A DNA stretch of 64,000 nucleotides from Ruegeria sp. SCSIO 43209. GTDB taxonomy: Bacteria > Pseudomonadota > Alphaproteobacteria > Rhodobacterales > Rhodobacteraceae. The position numbers and the translations under genes were made by a program. Each line of letters begins with the position of its first letter. Within the stretch, counting starts at the first letter, position 1. The notes beneath the pieces were generated by a model. It worked only from the letters and a program-made list of their open reading frames with translations, ran no database searches and was not told where the DNA came from. The stretch lies in the NCBI RefSeq assembly GCF_019904295.1, contig NZ_CP065359.1:3093501-3157500 (forward strand). Reading direction: 5' to 3'. Below are positions 1-8,682 of the stretch, in pieces.

Positions 1-351
1 ATACCGATCGAGGTGATTGGTTGCCCCACGGTGCGTGAACCTTCGGGCCTCGCAATGTCTTCGCGCAATCAAAGGCTATCCGAGGATGGTCTGGCCATCG
101 CAGCCGAAAAACATCGTATCATGCGTGCAGTTGTTCAGGCGCTGGAAAGCGGCGAAGAATTCGAAGCTTTGGCTTCTCAGGCACAGGCCGATCTTTTGGC
201 CGCCGGCTTCAACGAAGTGGAGTATCTGCAACTACGCTGCGCTGAAAAGCTGGAGCCTATGACCCATGCCAAACGACCCGCACGACTGTTTGCGGCAGCC
301 TTGGTCGACGGCGTGCGGCTGATCGACAATCTACCGGTGTCTCCGGTCTGA
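1..351 (+). CDS. panC: Pantoate--beta-alanine ligase, C-terminal part (partial)
   Basis: Pantothenate synthetase joins pantoate and beta-alanine using ATP in the cytoplasm, the last step of pantothenate (vitamin B5) synthesis. Only the C-terminal 116 codons are in the window; the reading frame is already open at base 1, so the start lies upstream. The segment [13 protein letters not shown] matches the conserved PanC stretch near the ATP and pantoate site ([12 protein letters not shown] in most members), and the remainder is the helical C-terminal dimer domain ending in a typical short tail. It stops with TGA at 349-351. The next gene (glpK) is on the same strand 70 bases later and unrelated in pathway. 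Confidence 0.93.
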   Translation: MPIEVIGCPTVREPSGLAMSSRNQRLSEDGLAIAAEKHRIMRAVVQALESGEEFEALASQAQADLLAAGFNEVEYLQLRCAEKLEPMTHAKRPARLFAAALVDGVRLIDNLPVSPV

Positions 352-421
352 TTTCCCCTCTGGCACGTTTGGTTGTGTTTGCGCTAAAGTCCTGCAAAAC
401 CAAAGCGGGAGGGGCGCAGGA

Positions 422-1900
422 ATGACCTATATTCTGGCAATCGATCAGGGCACCACATCGTCTCGTGCAATCCTGTTCGACGCGCAAATGCAGCGCGTCG
501 GCACTGCGCAGCACGAGTTTACACAGCATTTCCCACAGGAAGGCTGGGTTGAGCATGATGCCGAGGAGATATGGGACAGCGTTCTGACGGTTTGCCGTGA
601 AGTGATGCAAACGACAGGTGTATCCGCGGCACAGATCGCTGGTATCGGGATTACCAACCAACGCGAAACCACTGTCATCTGGGATCGCGCCACTGGGGCC
701 CCCATTCACAACGCAATCGTCTGGCAGGACCGTCGCACCGCTGAGATTTGCGAGCGTCTTCGCAAAGCGGGATGCGAGGATGACGTAACTGCCCAGACCG
801 GTCTGCTGCTAGATCCTTATTTTTCGGGCACCAAGGTTAAATGGTTGCTGGATACCGTCCCCGGCGCACGCGACCGTGCTGCCGCCGGAGAGCTGCTGTT
901 CGGCACAATCGATACCTTCCTGATCTGGCGACTGACAGAAGGGCGCGTGCACGCCACCGACGCCACCAATGCGGCCCGCACATTGCTATTCGATATTCAC
1001 AAAGGGGAATGGAGTACCGAGATCTGCGACTTGCTGGACATCCCCCAAGCTTTGTTGCCCGACGTGCGCGATTGCGCCGCAGACTTCGGATCGACCTCGC
1101 TGTTTAGCGGTAATATTCCAATTCTCGGCGTGGCGGGGGATCAGCAAGCTGCCACCATCGGACAGGCCTGTTTCCAGCCGGGCATGATGAAATCCACCTA
1201 TGGCACGGGCTGTTTCGCACTACTCAACACCGGTACGCAGCCAGTTGAGTCGAAAAACCGGCTGCTAACGACAATTGCCTATCAGTTGGACGGGCAGAAA
1301 ACCTATGCGCTTGAAGGCTCGATTTTCATTGCCGGTGCGGCGGTGCAATGGCTGCGCGATGCGTTGCAAATCATCGAAACCGCACCGCAAAGCGGTGAAC
1401 TGGCCGCCAAAGCGGATCCAAACCAGCACGTTGTTCTCGTCCCTGCCTTTACTGGGCTGGGCGCGCCTTATTGGAAACCCGATTGCCGGGGCGCAATCTT
1501 TGGCCTGACTCGCAATTCAGGCCGCGCCGAAATCACGCGCGCCACGCTGGAAAGCATCGCGTTCCAGACCCGCGACCTGTGGCACGCCATGCAGGGCGAT
1601 TGGGGCGCAGAGACTGACGTGATCCTGCGCGTCGACGGCGGAATGAGCGCCTCGGACTGGGCCATGCAGGGGCTTTCCGACATTCTGGGCGCCCCGGTCG
1701 ACCGCCCGGTGATGCAGGAAACCACCGCGCTTGGTGCCGCATGGCTGGCGGGCATGAAAGCGGGTGTCTACCCGGATCAGGCCGGATTCGCCGAAACCTG
1801 GGATCTGGACCGGCGGTTTGAGCCTGCAAAACCCGTAGCTGACCGAGACGCGGCCTATGCACGCTGGCAACGCGCGGTTCAGGCGGCCATGGCGTTCTAA
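422..1900 (+). CDS. glpK: Glycerol kinase
   Basis: Phosphorylates glycerol to sn-glycerol 3-phosphate with ATP in the cytoplasm. The 492-residue length is normal for bacterial GlpK. The N-terminal phosphate loop DQGTTSSRA (residues 8-16), the [12 protein letters not shown] segment and the STYGTGCF motif of the FGGY carbohydrate kinase fold are present. A strong purine-rich ribosome site (GGGAGGGG, then GCAGGA) precedes the ATG. The gene stands without glpD, glpF or a DeoR-type regulator beside it, so its regulation cannot be read from context. Its last 4 bases overlap the convergent smpB gene. Confidence 0.96.
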   Translation: MTYILAIDQGTTSSRAILFDAQMQRVGTAQHEFTQHFPQEGWVEHDAEEIWDSVLTVCREVMQTTGVSAAQIAGIGITNQRETTVIWDRATGAPIHNAIVWQDRRTAEICERLRKAGCEDDVTAQTGLLLDPYFSGTKVKWLLDTVPGARDRAAAGELLFGTIDTFLIWRLTEGRVHATDATNAARTLLFDIHKGEWSTEICDLLDIPQALLPDVRDCAADFGSTSLFSGNIPILGVAGDQQAATIGQACFQPGMMKSTYGTGCFALLNTGTQPVESKNRLLTTIAYQLDGQKTYALEGSIFIAGAAVQWLRDALQIIETAPQSGELAAKADPNQHVVLVPAFTGLGAPYWKPDCRGAIFGLTRNSGRAEITRATLESIAFQTRDLWHAMQGDWGAETDVILRVDGGMSASDWAMQGLSDILGAPVDRPVMQETTALGAAWLAGMKAGVYPDQAGFAETWDLDRRFEPAKPVADRDAAYARWQRAVQAAMAF

Positions 1901-2379
1901 CTGTGGTCCTTCATCAAGCGCTGTTTCTGCCGTGACCAGTCGCGCTTGGCCTGCGTTTCGCGCTTGTCGTGCAGCTTCTTACCTTTGGCGATGCCGATCT
2001 TCAGCTTCGCCCGACCCTTGTGATTAAAATAAAGCACCAGCGGCACCAGCGTCATGCCTTTGCGTTGGGTCGCGTTCCACAGGTTCGACAGTTCCTTGCG
2101 TGACACCAGCAGTTTACGGCGGCGGCGTTCTTCATGTTTGAAGACCTTGGCCTGCTCATAGGGCGCGATATAGCTGTTGATCAGCCATAGCTCTCCGTCA
2201 TCAACCGACGCATAGCTTTCAGCAATGTTCGACCCACCGGCACGCAGGGATTTGACCTCGGACCCTTCCAGGACAATACCGCATTCGAGATCGTCTTCGA
2301 TCGCATAATCGAAGCGCGCACGCCGGTTTTCGGCGATCACTTTGTAATTCGGGTCAGTGTTCTGCTTCTGCTTGGCCAT
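1897..2379 (-). CDS. smpB: SsrA-binding protein SmpB
   Basis: SmpB binds tmRNA and brings it to stalled ribosomes for trans-translation. The 160-residue protein has the family layout: an N-terminal beta-barrel containing [15 protein letters not shown] (residues about 34-48), the SYIAPYEQA stretch, and a basic C-terminal tail ([16 protein letters not shown]) that enters the ribosome. The start has no close alternative. It is convergent with glpK (4-base overlap) and lies 44 bases downstream of idi on the same strand, so co-transcription with idi is possible. The tmRNA gene itself is not in the window. Confidence 0.97.
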   Translation of the reverse strand: MAKQKQNTDPNYKVIAENRRARFDYAIEDDLECGIVLEGSEVKSLRAGGSNIAESYASVDDGELWLINSYIAPYEQAKVFKHEERRRRKLLVSRKELSNLWNATQRKGMTLVPLVLYFNHKGRAKLKIGIAKGKKLHDKRETQAKRDWSRQKQRLMKDHS

Positions 2380-2423
2380 GGCGCGTTGATGTATGCCGCT
2401 TGCGTCCGCCTTGCAAGGCAGGG

Positions 2424-2966
2424 TTATGAATTGGCCGAGATTATCAGGTCAGGTCCAAATATCGTGTCAGCGTGATTGTGCAGATAAATCTTGAGCCACG
2501 GGGTAAAACGGTCGGGATGCCGTTTCACCTCGGCCAGCAGATCGTGGTAATCGACCCAGCGGATATCCATCACTTCTTCCGGGTTAGGCTCGATTTTCAA
2601 GGCTCCACGCACATGGGCCAGAAAGACATCGACCACCTCGTTCTCGACCATTCCGTTGCCGACATCGGCATGATACTCTAATCGATGCCGGTATTCGGGA
2701 TAGAGCCCGGTGATGCCCAATTCTTCGCGTAGGCGCCGGACGGCACAATGCGAAGCGCTTTCGTCCCAATCCGGATGCGTACAACAGGTATTCGCCCATA
2801 GACCCGGCGTGTGGTATTTGCCCATCGCCCGGCGTTGCAGCAATATCTCGGTCCCGCGCACGGCAAACACGGACACAGCCTTGTGTCGCAGCCCCTTTTC
2901 ATGCGCCTCCAGCTTGTCGACGGGTGTCAGTTCGCCCTCAACCCAAGCCGGGATCAAGATTCCCAT
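2424..2966 (-). CDS. idi: Isopentenyl-diphosphate delta-isomerase (type I)
   Basis: Interconverts isopentenyl and dimethylallyl diphosphate for isoprenoid synthesis. The 180-residue protein has the type I Idi architecture: the N-terminal [19 protein letters not shown] segment, the catalytic-cysteine motif NTCCTHP near residue 61, and a Nudix-like core with RRLREELGI near residue 78. The N-terminus ([13 protein letters not shown]) resembles the form found in phototrophic and marine Rhodobacteraceae. No carotenoid or bacteriochlorophyll genes flank it here. It is upstream of smpB on the same strand. Confidence 0.93.
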   Translation of the reverse strand: MGILIPAWVEGELTPVDKLEAHEKGLRHKAVSVFAVRGTEILLQRRAMGKYHTPGLWANTCCTHPDWDESASHCAVRRLREELGITGLYPEYRHRLEYHADVGNGMVENEVVDVFLAHVRGALKIEPNPEEVMDIRWVDYHDLLAEVKRHPDRFTPWLKIYLHNHADTIFGPDLIISANS

Positions 2967-3110
2967 CTGTCGTCTCCTGTTGGCGATCTCCGGTGCACAT
3001 GGCCTTACCGGTTTTCCCCAAAGTGGCGCTGATTACAATGTCAATCAATCGCACGAAAGGCCGCAGGGGCTGCGGCATTTCGAAGTTCGTCTGTAAACCT
3101 GTTGGCGGAG

Positions 3111-3524
3111 TTACTCTCCCGAAACGCTCACGATATAGGCGTAAACGTCTTCGGCGCCTTTCTTCAGCTTGAAGGTCATTTTCGACTTTGCCGAGGTTTC
3201 CCCCAAATAGTCTTTCAAGAATGCTTTGGGGTCTTGGGCGTAGGCCACGAAAGTCTCTTCATCCCAGACCAGCCCATTTTCGCCCGCGGCCACGATGCTG
3301 TCGCCGTATCTGAAGCCTTCTTCAGTGCCGGCGGTGCGGCCTGCGATTCCGTACAGGTTCGGACCCGTCTTACCGCCCTTAACGATAACTTCACCCGCAG
3401 GGTCAGCAATCATGTGACAGGATTTACATTTATTGAAGGTCTTCTTACCCGCTTCGGCATCACCTTCTGCATAGACAGGAAGGGCCAGCAGACCGGCAAT
3501 TGCGGTGGCAAGGATACGATTCAT
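3111..3524 (-). CDS. Periplasmic class I cytochrome c
   Basis: A small soluble electron carrier. The chosen ATG at 3524 gives 137 residues beginning with a hydrophobic signal peptide (MNRILATAIAGLLALPVYA) that probably ends after the AYA-like site, so the mature protein is periplasmic. A single haem-binding motif CKSCH follows about 15 residues into the mature part. The downstream KTGPNLYGIAGR stretch is the conserved region of the cytochrome c2/c550 family, and a methionine in the KSKMTF segment is the likely sixth haem ligand. An upstream start exists but would bury the signal peptide. Its redox partner cannot be told from the neighbours. Confidence 0.9.
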   Translation of the reverse strand: MNRILATAIAGLLALPVYAEGDAEAGKKTFNKCKSCHMIADPAGEVIVKGGKTGPNLYGIAGRTAGTEEGFRYGDSIVAAGENGLVWDEETFVAYAQDPKAFLKDYLGETSAKSKMTFKLKKGAEDVYAYIVSVSGE

Positions 3525-3636
3525 AGCTTTTGCTCCGATATGAATTGGCTGCACCGAATGGATCGCTGGCACAGCAGAGAGTCAACGCGCAGATTGCCGC
3601 GCGACGGCACTGTGTCACAGGCGATCGGTGTCGTAC

Positions 3637-4650
3637 TTAACCGAAGTCATGTAACTGCGACCAGCAGGGCAGCAGGTCGCCAGTGCGGGGGGAAGCCAGA
3701 TAGATAGCCCGTGCAATCGCGCGCGCAAGACAGATCGAGGCCGCATGGCCGATCATCGCCATAGCCTCGGGGCCAACCGTGCGCGCGCAGGTGCTGAGAC
3801 CGAATACCAGATCCCCATCGCCAGGCGTGTGCGCAGGCACGATGGCGCGGGCGATGCCATCATGGGCTGCTACCGCCAGACGCTGGCATTGCGGTTTGGT
3901 CAGCGCTGCATCAGTTGCAACTATAGCAATCGTGGTGTTTGCGCGATCTGGCGGAGCAGAATGCATCATTTGCGCCTTGCGGCTGACAAGAGAGGAACCA
4001 AGGCCCGAGGCCGGGTCTGGCCCCAATCCACCGAACTCGTCATCGATCTCAAACGGCGCAGCCCAAAAATGCCGATCACCCGGTGTGGTTACGCTGCCAA
4101 GCGGATTGGCCGCCACCAGCGCGCCGACGGTTACGCCACCCTCAAGCTTTAACGAAGCCGAGCCTAAGCCACCCTTGTGCATCGCGGCCAATGCGCCGGT
4201 ACCAGCCCCCACCGAGCCCAGTTCAAATTCTGGTGAGGCGGTCAAATACGCAGACTTCCCCAGATCGCGATAAGGATTTTCGGTCCAGTTCTTATCTCCA
4301 CCATTGAGTAGATCGAACAGAATCGCGCCCGGCACGATGGGCACGACGGCCGAACCGACCTGAAATCCGCGCCCCTGAGCGCGCAATGCGTCTGAAACGC
4401 CCGAGCACGCATCCAGTCCAAAGGCCGAGCCGCCGGACAAAGCAATCGCGTCGACCCGATCAACAGTTTTGTCGACCGCCAGTAGGTCGGTCTCACGCGT
4501 GCCGGGGGCGCCGCCCATCACATGAACCGAAGCTGTGAACGGGTCGTCCGCCGTCAGGACAGTTGTGCCTGATTTAAGCGTCTCATCCTGCGCGTGACCG
4601 ACTTTCAGGCCAGGGACATCAGTGATCAGGTTTCTGGGTCCAGGGTTCAT
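3637..4650 (-). CDS. P1 family peptidase (S58; DmpA/NylC-like N-terminal nucleophile hydrolase)
   Basis: Members of this family are self-cleaving hydrolases that act as beta-aminopeptidases, L-aminopeptidases or nylon-oligomer hydrolases. The 337-residue protein has the ALSGGSAFGLDA signature (residues 70-81) and the glycine-rich VGAGTGALA region (148-155). The segment ANTTIAIVATDA contains the expected autoprocessing site, with Asn238 before Thr239; cleavage would expose Thr239 as the nucleophile of the beta chain. No signal peptide is visible, so it is probably cytoplasmic. The physiological substrate is not predictable. It sits alone, 82 bases downstream of an SDR gene on the same strand. 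Confidence 0.85.
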   Translation of the reverse strand: MNPGPRNLITDVPGLKVGHAQDETLKSGTTVLTADDPFTASVHVMGGAPGTRETDLLAVDKTVDRVDAIALSGGSAFGLDACSGVSDALRAQGRGFQVGSAVVPIVPGAILFDLLNGGDKNWTENPYRDLGKSAYLTASPEFELGSVGAGTGALAAMHKGGLGSASLKLEGGVTVGALVAANPLGSVTTPGDRHFWAAPFEIDDEFGGLGPDPASGLGSSLVSRKAQMMHSAPPDRANTTIAIVATDAALTKPQCQRLAVAAHDGIARAIVPAHTPGDGDLVFGLSTCARTVGPEAMAMIGHAASICLARAIARAIYLASPRTGDLLPCWSQLHDFG

Positions 4651-4732
4651 CTTCGTCTCGAATGTTGAGCCGGAAAGTGCGCTGGCGCGCGCTGTCTCCG
4701 GCGGAGATATTTATGACCAGATGAAGGGCGGA

Positions 4733-5479
4733 TCAGATGCATCGGCCTCCGTCCACTTCGAGGGCTGTGCCGGTGATCATGCTGGCCTCGTCCGAGCAGA
4801 GGAAACAGGCGGCGTTTGCCATGTCTTCGGGCGTTGAGAAGCGACCAAGCGGGATCGTTGACAGGAATTTGGCGCGGATTTCCGGAGTGTCTTCGCCCAT
4901 GAAGGATTTCAGCAGCGGTGTTTCGCCCGCCACCGGGCAGATCGCGTTGACGCGCACGCCCGAGGGGGCGAGTTCAACGGCCATCGTCTTGGTCGCGGTG
5001 ATCATCCAGCCTTTGGAGGCGTTGTACCAGTTCAGATTGGGGCGCGGTGACAGACCCGCGGTCGAGGCCACGTTCAGGATCGCCCCCGCGCCGTGTGTCT
5101 TCATCTGCGGAACAAAGGCGCGCGCGGTCAGGTAGACGGATTTCATGTTCACGGCGAAAACGCGGTCGAAATCATCTTCGCTGACGTCCTCCAATGGGGT
5201 CGGCAGGTGCGTTACGCCCGCATTATTCACCAGAATATCCAGTCGTCCAAATTCTTCCGACACCGCATGTGCCATGGCCTGAACCGATGCCGCATCCGAG
5301 ACGTCAACGTGCTGTGCGATGGCATTCGTGCCGACCGCAGACGCCATGTCGGAAGCCGCTTCGCCATTGATATCTGCGATCATCACGCGGGCGCCTTCGG
5401 TCAGGAACTTTTGCGCAATCCCAGCGCCGAACCCGGATGCGCCGCCGGTTACGATGGCGGTTTTTCCCTCAAGCCTCAT
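4733..5479 (-). CDS. SDR family NAD(P)-dependent oxidoreductase
   Basis: A classical short-chain dehydrogenase of 248 residues. It has the Rossmann cofactor motif TGGASGFGAG (residues 11-20), an acidic residue after the second strand (MIADINGEA) that suggests NAD(H), the NNAG motif near residue 86, and the catalytic Ser plus YNASK near residue 153. The GRFSTPEDMANAACFLCSDEAS stretch is typical of 3-oxoacyl-reductase-like and sugar or steroid dehydrogenase members. The substrate is unknown. It lies upstream of the P1 peptidase on the same strand, which may be coincidental. Confidence 0.88.
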   Translation of the reverse strand: MRLEGKTAIVTGGASGFGAGIAQKFLTEGARVMIADINGEAASDMASAVGTNAIAQHVDVSDAASVQAMAHAVSEEFGRLDILVNNAGVTHLPTPLEDVSEDDFDRVFAVNMKSVYLTARAFVPQMKTHGAGAILNVASTAGLSPRPNLNWYNASKGWMITATKTMAVELAPSGVRVNAICPVAGETPLLKSFMGEDTPEIRAKFLSTIPLGRFSTPEDMANAACFLCSDEASMITGTALEVDGGRCI

Positions 5480-5539
5480 GGCTTTACCTCCCCTGCGTCT
5501 TGCACCGGCAGAGTAGCAACGTGCAGCGAAACTGCCAGA

Positions 5540-5959
5540 TCAATCTTCGGACACTTTGCCTCGCAGGGCTTTGACATCCGCGCGGGCTTTCTTAGCAGCA
5601 AGCCTTCGCTTGACCGAACCATAAGTGGGTTTGGTCGCGATCCTGCGCTTGGGATTGACCAAAGCCCGCGTGATCAGTTCAGCCAACCGGGCGCGCGCGA
5701 TGTCGCGGTTGCGGGCCTGAGACCGTGTTTCTTCACATTGAATGATGATGGCGCCGTCCTTGGTCCAGCGACGTCCGGCCAGCCGTTTCAAACGTGTCTT
5801 GACCGGATCAGGCAAGGAGGGTGAGCGCGCGGCCTCGAACCGCAGCTCAACGGCGGTGGAGACCTTGTTGACGTTCTGCCCACCCGGACCAGAGGACCGC
5901 ACGAAGCTTTCGGTCATTTCCCAGTCTTGCAGGGCGATATCGTCGGTGATGCGCAACAT
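5540..5959 (-). CDS. arfB: Peptidyl-tRNA hydrolase ArfB (YaeJ), ribosome rescue factor
   Basis: ArfB hydrolyses peptidyl-tRNA on ribosomes stalled without a stop codon, a back-up to tmRNA. The catalytic GGQ motif is in SSGPGGQNVNK near residue 20, followed by the release-factor domain and a basic, lysine/arginine-rich C-terminal tail (KRRLAAKKARADVKALRG) that enters the empty mRNA channel. The ATG at 5959 gives MLRITDDIAL and the normal 139-residue length; an upstream in-frame ATG at 5992 would add 11 unconserved residues and run into a terminator stem. With smpB 3.6 kb away, two rescue systems lie close together. Confidence 0.92.
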   Translation of the reverse strand: MLRITDDIALQDWEMTESFVRSSGPGGQNVNKVSTAVELRFEAARSPSLPDPVKTRLKRLAGRRWTKDGAIIIQCEETRSQARNRDIARARLAELITRALVNPKRRIATKPTYGSVKRRLAAKKARADVKALRGKVSED

Positions 5960-5990
5960 GGATCGGACCTTACAGGGCGCAGTTGAAAAC

Positions 5991-6020
5991 AAAAAGGGCC
6001 GCCCCGGCGGGACGGCCCTT
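5991..6020 (-). terminator. Rho-independent terminator after the yhhQ-type gene and small ORF
   Basis: Read on the minus strand, a GC-rich hairpin (11 base pairs with one mismatch and a three-base loop) pairs 6009-6020 with 5994-6005 and is followed directly by a run of five T residues. It would end a transcript coming from the queuosine-precursor transporter gene and the small ORF at 6091-6147, just ahead of arfB. Confidence 0.85.
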
Positions 6021-6090
6021 CGAAAGTTCAGGAGGTTGGGTCGGTTAGATCAATCGACCAGCCGGAGCGAGCGCTCCGCCAAGGGCTGCC

Positions 6091-6147
6091 TTAACAGGCG
6101 ATCCCCCCGGTTGTTCCAACACCTCTCTCCAATCTCTTTCTCGACAC
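6091..6147 (-). CDS. Possible 18-residue peptide ORF with an exceptional Shine-Dalgarno
   Basis: On the minus strand a GTG at 6147 opens an 18-codon frame (MSRKRLERGVGTTGGIAC) ending in TAA at 6093-6091. The sequence before it (plus strand 6148-6163) gives AAAGGAGGTGATCCAG, a perfect complement of the usual 16S rRNA 3' end over 16 bases, at ideal spacing. After the stop, a GGAGCG/CGCTCC hairpin (6064-6077) and then the terminator at 5991-6020 follow. The element is in the 3' region of the transporter transcript. I do not recognise the peptide. It may be a true small protein, a leader-like regulatory ORF or part of a 3'-derived small RNA. Confidence 0.45.
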   Translation of the reverse strand: MSRKRLERGVGTTGGIAC

Positions 6148-6222
6148 TGGATCACCTCCTTTTCTATCTGTTGCGGTTAACAAGGAGCGTGACACAAGTT
6201 GTGCCAATCTCAAAGAACTTTT

Positions 6223-6870
6223 TTACGCAGGCTGTGCAGCGGTCAGACGGGCGACGATCACCTTGAACGGAATCAGGGCGATTAGTGCCAGCGACAGTTT
6301 CACCAGCCAGTCAGCGAAGGCCAGCGTCACCCACAGCGGGGCCATCGGGCCGGACAGCATGAAGGGCACAGGCTCCCACGCCCAGTTGATCGCAGCGTCT
6401 GCATTGGCACCAAAGACGGTAACCGAGGCCGAGAACGCCAGCGTAAAGAAGATCGCGGTGTCCAGCGCTGAACCGACCAGTGTCGACACCAGCGGCGCGC
6501 GCCACCAGCGGCCACCACGCAGTGAGTTGAACACAGTGACGTCGGTCAATTGCGCGATCAGGAAGGCGGTGCCCGAAGCGACTGCGATGCGCAGCGGCAC
6601 GGCGGCATAGGTGAAGCCGTCACCCTGCAGCATGATCTGGCTGCCGATCAGCGAGCAGATGATACCGGTGACAAATCCGGCGAATACGACCTTGCGGGCC
6701 GGACCCACGCCGTAGACGCGGTTCATGATGTCGGTGACCAGAAAGGCCAACGGATAGGTGAAGGCACCCCAGGTCAACAGGCCGTCAAGGATCAGGAACT
6801 GGACCAGGATGTTTGAGGCCACGACGATCGAGGCCATGGCAAGGATGCCGGGAATAAAGCTGCGTTGCAT
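6223..6870 (-). CDS. Queuosine precursor transporter (YhhQ/VUT family)
   Basis: YhhQ-family proteins are inner-membrane carriers that import queuosine precursors such as preQ0 or preQ1 for tRNA modification. The 215-residue protein has about six hydrophobic segments. It carries the family stretch TWGAFTYPLAFLVTDIMNRVYG (interrupted here for brevity around residue 40), the acidic FLIAQLTDVTVFNSLR segment near residue 110 and the LVGSALDTAIFF motif near residue 138. I looked for a preQ1 riboswitch in the 91 bases upstream and saw none. The downstream 230 bases hold the small ORF and terminator described separately. Confidence 0.85.
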   Translation of the reverse strand: MQRSFIPGILAMASIVVASNILVQFLILDGLLTWGAFTYPLAFLVTDIMNRVYGVGPARKVVFAGFVTGIICSLIGSQIMLQGDGFTYAAVPLRIAVASGTAFLIAQLTDVTVFNSLRGGRWWRAPLVSTLVGSALDTAIFFTLAFSASVTVFGANADAAINWAWEPVPFMLSGPMAPLWVTLAFADWLVKLSLALIALIPFKVIVARLTAAQPA

Positions 6871-6961
6871 TTTCAGATGCCCGTTTTGACAAGGTAGCGG
6901 CGACTTGGCCCCAGGCTCATCCCGAGGCAGGCCGTGCGTTTAGACCTTTGTCTGCCGCCTG

Positions 6962-7846
6962 TCAATCAGGCAGCAAGTATTCGACCAATTCAGTGCGTTG
7001 CAGAAAGAAGAAGTTGTCGTCGGAAATCATCGTTGCGCGCAGCCGCCCCTGCACATCGCGCCAGACAGAAAGGCCCTCGAGATTGTCATGCGTCCCGGTG
7101 CTGGTTTCGAACAGAATCTCTTGTGACACGGGTGCATCATCTGCGATCACCCAGCGCCGCAGTCGCGAGCGGAAGCCGAAAAATGACACCGCGCGCTCTA
7201 ACACATACAAACGCCCATCGGGCCCAAAATCTGCCGCAACCGGCAGGAACCTTCCACTCGGCGGCAAAACAAACGGCCTTGTCCAGTGGTGGCCATCCCA
7301 CCGATAGACGAGGATTTTACCGTCTGCGGTGCGGGATTTCTCGGTCAGGGTGTAAAGCCTGCCCCGATCATCGATCGCCAATGCTTCGAACGAGCCATTG
7401 CGCTCTAAATCATGAAAAGCCTCCGGGCGGGGCAATACCTTGGCTTTGGCCCCCGGTGTGGAATAATGGACCACTCGGTGCACACCTTCGAACGAGATAT
7501 ATAGGCTCCCATCCGGAGCGACAGCGATCCCTTCGGAATCCCCTGCCCGACCGCTCAGGCTGCGCCCTTTGCTCGAGAAGATGGGTCCGTATCTCAGTAT
7601 CTGGATATTCCTGATTTGGTCTCCATCCCGGTTGATCCGCGCGGTCACAAGCCTCGACCGGTCGCCGAGCACGATCATTTGCCGGCCGTTTTCCGACAAA
7701 TGAAGGGCCGAGAACCCGCCAAACCAACCGGCACTGTTGTTCCAGTCAAATCGGGCTAGAAGCGTTGCCGGGCTGGTACCAACTGCCGAAACGGCACTGG
7801 CCAACAGCGTTGCAACAATCAGTTGGATTGCAAGACTGCGGCGCAT
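6962..7846 (-). CDS. Esterase-like activity of phytase family protein, exported
   Basis: A 294-residue protein that begins with a signal peptide (MRRSLAIQLIVATLLASAVSA) and continues with a beta-propeller-like sequence: repeated segments such as DSEGIAVAPDGSLYISFEG, SFEALAIDDRGRLYTLTE and VAADFGPDGRLYVLER, then DNLEGLSVW near the C-terminus. This pattern is typical of the PF13449 phytase/esterase-like family. The enzymatic role of bacterial members is poorly established, and periplasmic location is inferred from the signal. Its start overlaps the end of mepA by 28 bases on the same strand, so it is probably in one operon with mepA and the MFS gene upstream. Confidence 0.78.
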   Translation of the reverse strand: MRRSLAIQLIVATLLASAVSAVGTSPATLLARFDWNNSAGWFGGFSALHLSENGRQMIVLGDRSRLVTARINRDGDQIRNIQILRYGPIFSSKGRSLSGRAGDSEGIAVAPDGSLYISFEGVHRVVHYSTPGAKAKVLPRPEAFHDLERNGSFEALAIDDRGRLYTLTEKSRTADGKILVYRWDGHHWTRPFVLPPSGRFLPVAADFGPDGRLYVLERAVSFFGFRSRLRRWVIADDAPVSQEILFETSTGTHDNLEGLSVWRDVQGRLRATMISDDNFFFLQRTELVEYLLPD

Positions 7847-8682
7847 TGCTGGGGAAGGTCCGCCATTCGATATTCACGACGTTTCTTGGGCGGCGGCGCA
7901 TTTGGATCAGGTGGCGGTGGGTTCAGAATATTGCGCACCCATTGCTGCGCCTCGGCGCAACCATCACCCTTGGGTGGCGGGTCCTGATTTACACAGCCTT
8001 TCGATCCTTTCGGGCATTTCAGCCGCACGTGGAAATGATAGTGATGTCCCCACCATGGCCGGATCTTGCGCAGATAGGCTTTGTTGCCCTTCTCGTCATT
8101 GCACATCTGCACCTTTGCACCCGGGAATACGAAGATCCGGGCAACGCGCTTGTCCTTGGCGGCTTCGCGCAATACCGCATGGTGCTGCTTGGTCCAGTTG
8201 CCGTTTACATACGCGCCGTTCGCGCGGCGCAAGGATATAGACGAGATATTCTCGCGTGCTTTGCGGCTTAGGCGCATGTTATCGCCCGGCAGCATCCAGA
8301 TATCGATATCCAAACCCAACTGGTGCGAACGATGGCCCGAGGTCATCGGCCCACCCCGCGGTTGGCTGATATCCCCGATATAGAGACCATTCCACCCCGG
8401 TTGTTTCGCGGCAAACCGGCTGAGATCCTGCACATAGTCGATCGCCTGAGGATGCCCCCAATTGCGATTGCGCGACAGGCGCATGGCTTGCCAAGTTGGC
8501 CCGGTTTCAGGGAGTTGCACCGACCCGGCGGCGCACCCGCGCGAATAACTGCCGAATGCGGCAGATTTTTGCTGCGACCCAACCTTCTGGGCTCCGAATA
8601 ACTGTTTGGCCAAGGGCTGTGCGGTAGCCACGCCTGCCAGTGCTATTGCGGCCAGAACGGCCAAAAAACGTAGTAAAATCAT
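7819..8682 (-). CDS. mepA: Penicillin-insensitive murein endopeptidase MepA
   Basis: MepA is a periplasmic zinc LAS-type endopeptidase that cuts D-Ala-meso-DAP cross-links in peptidoglycan. The 287-residue protein has an N-terminal signal peptide, the SGHRSHQLGLDIDIWM zinc motif near residue 115 (His and Asp ligands) and the second ligand motif GHHYHFHVRL near residue 212. The proline-rich C-terminal end (NPPPPDPNAPPPKKRRE) is usual in alphaproteobacterial members. It overlaps the upstream MFS gene by 4 bases (translational coupling) and the downstream phytase-like gene by 28. Confidence 0.93.
   Translation of the reverse strand: MILLRFLAVLAAIALAGVATAQPLAKQLFGAQKVGSQQKSAAFGSYSRGCAAGSVQLPETGPTWQAMRLSRNRNWGHPQAIDYVQDLSRFAAKQPGWNGLYIGDISQPRGGPMTSGHRSHQLGLDIDIWMLPGDNMRLSRKARENISSISLRRANGAYVNGNWTKQHHAVLREAAKDKRVARIFVFPGAKVQMCNDEKGNKAYLRKIRPWWGHHYHFHVRLKCPKGSKGCVNQDPPPKGDGCAEAQQWVRNILNPPPPDPNAPPPKKRREYRMADLPQQCAAVLQSN

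Noticed and set aside
6871..6961. Possible preQ1 riboswitch ahead of the queuosine-precursor transporter
   Set aside because: The CTACC-like segments and A-rich tail needed for the preQ1-I pseudoknot are not in the right order, and no stable stem precedes them.
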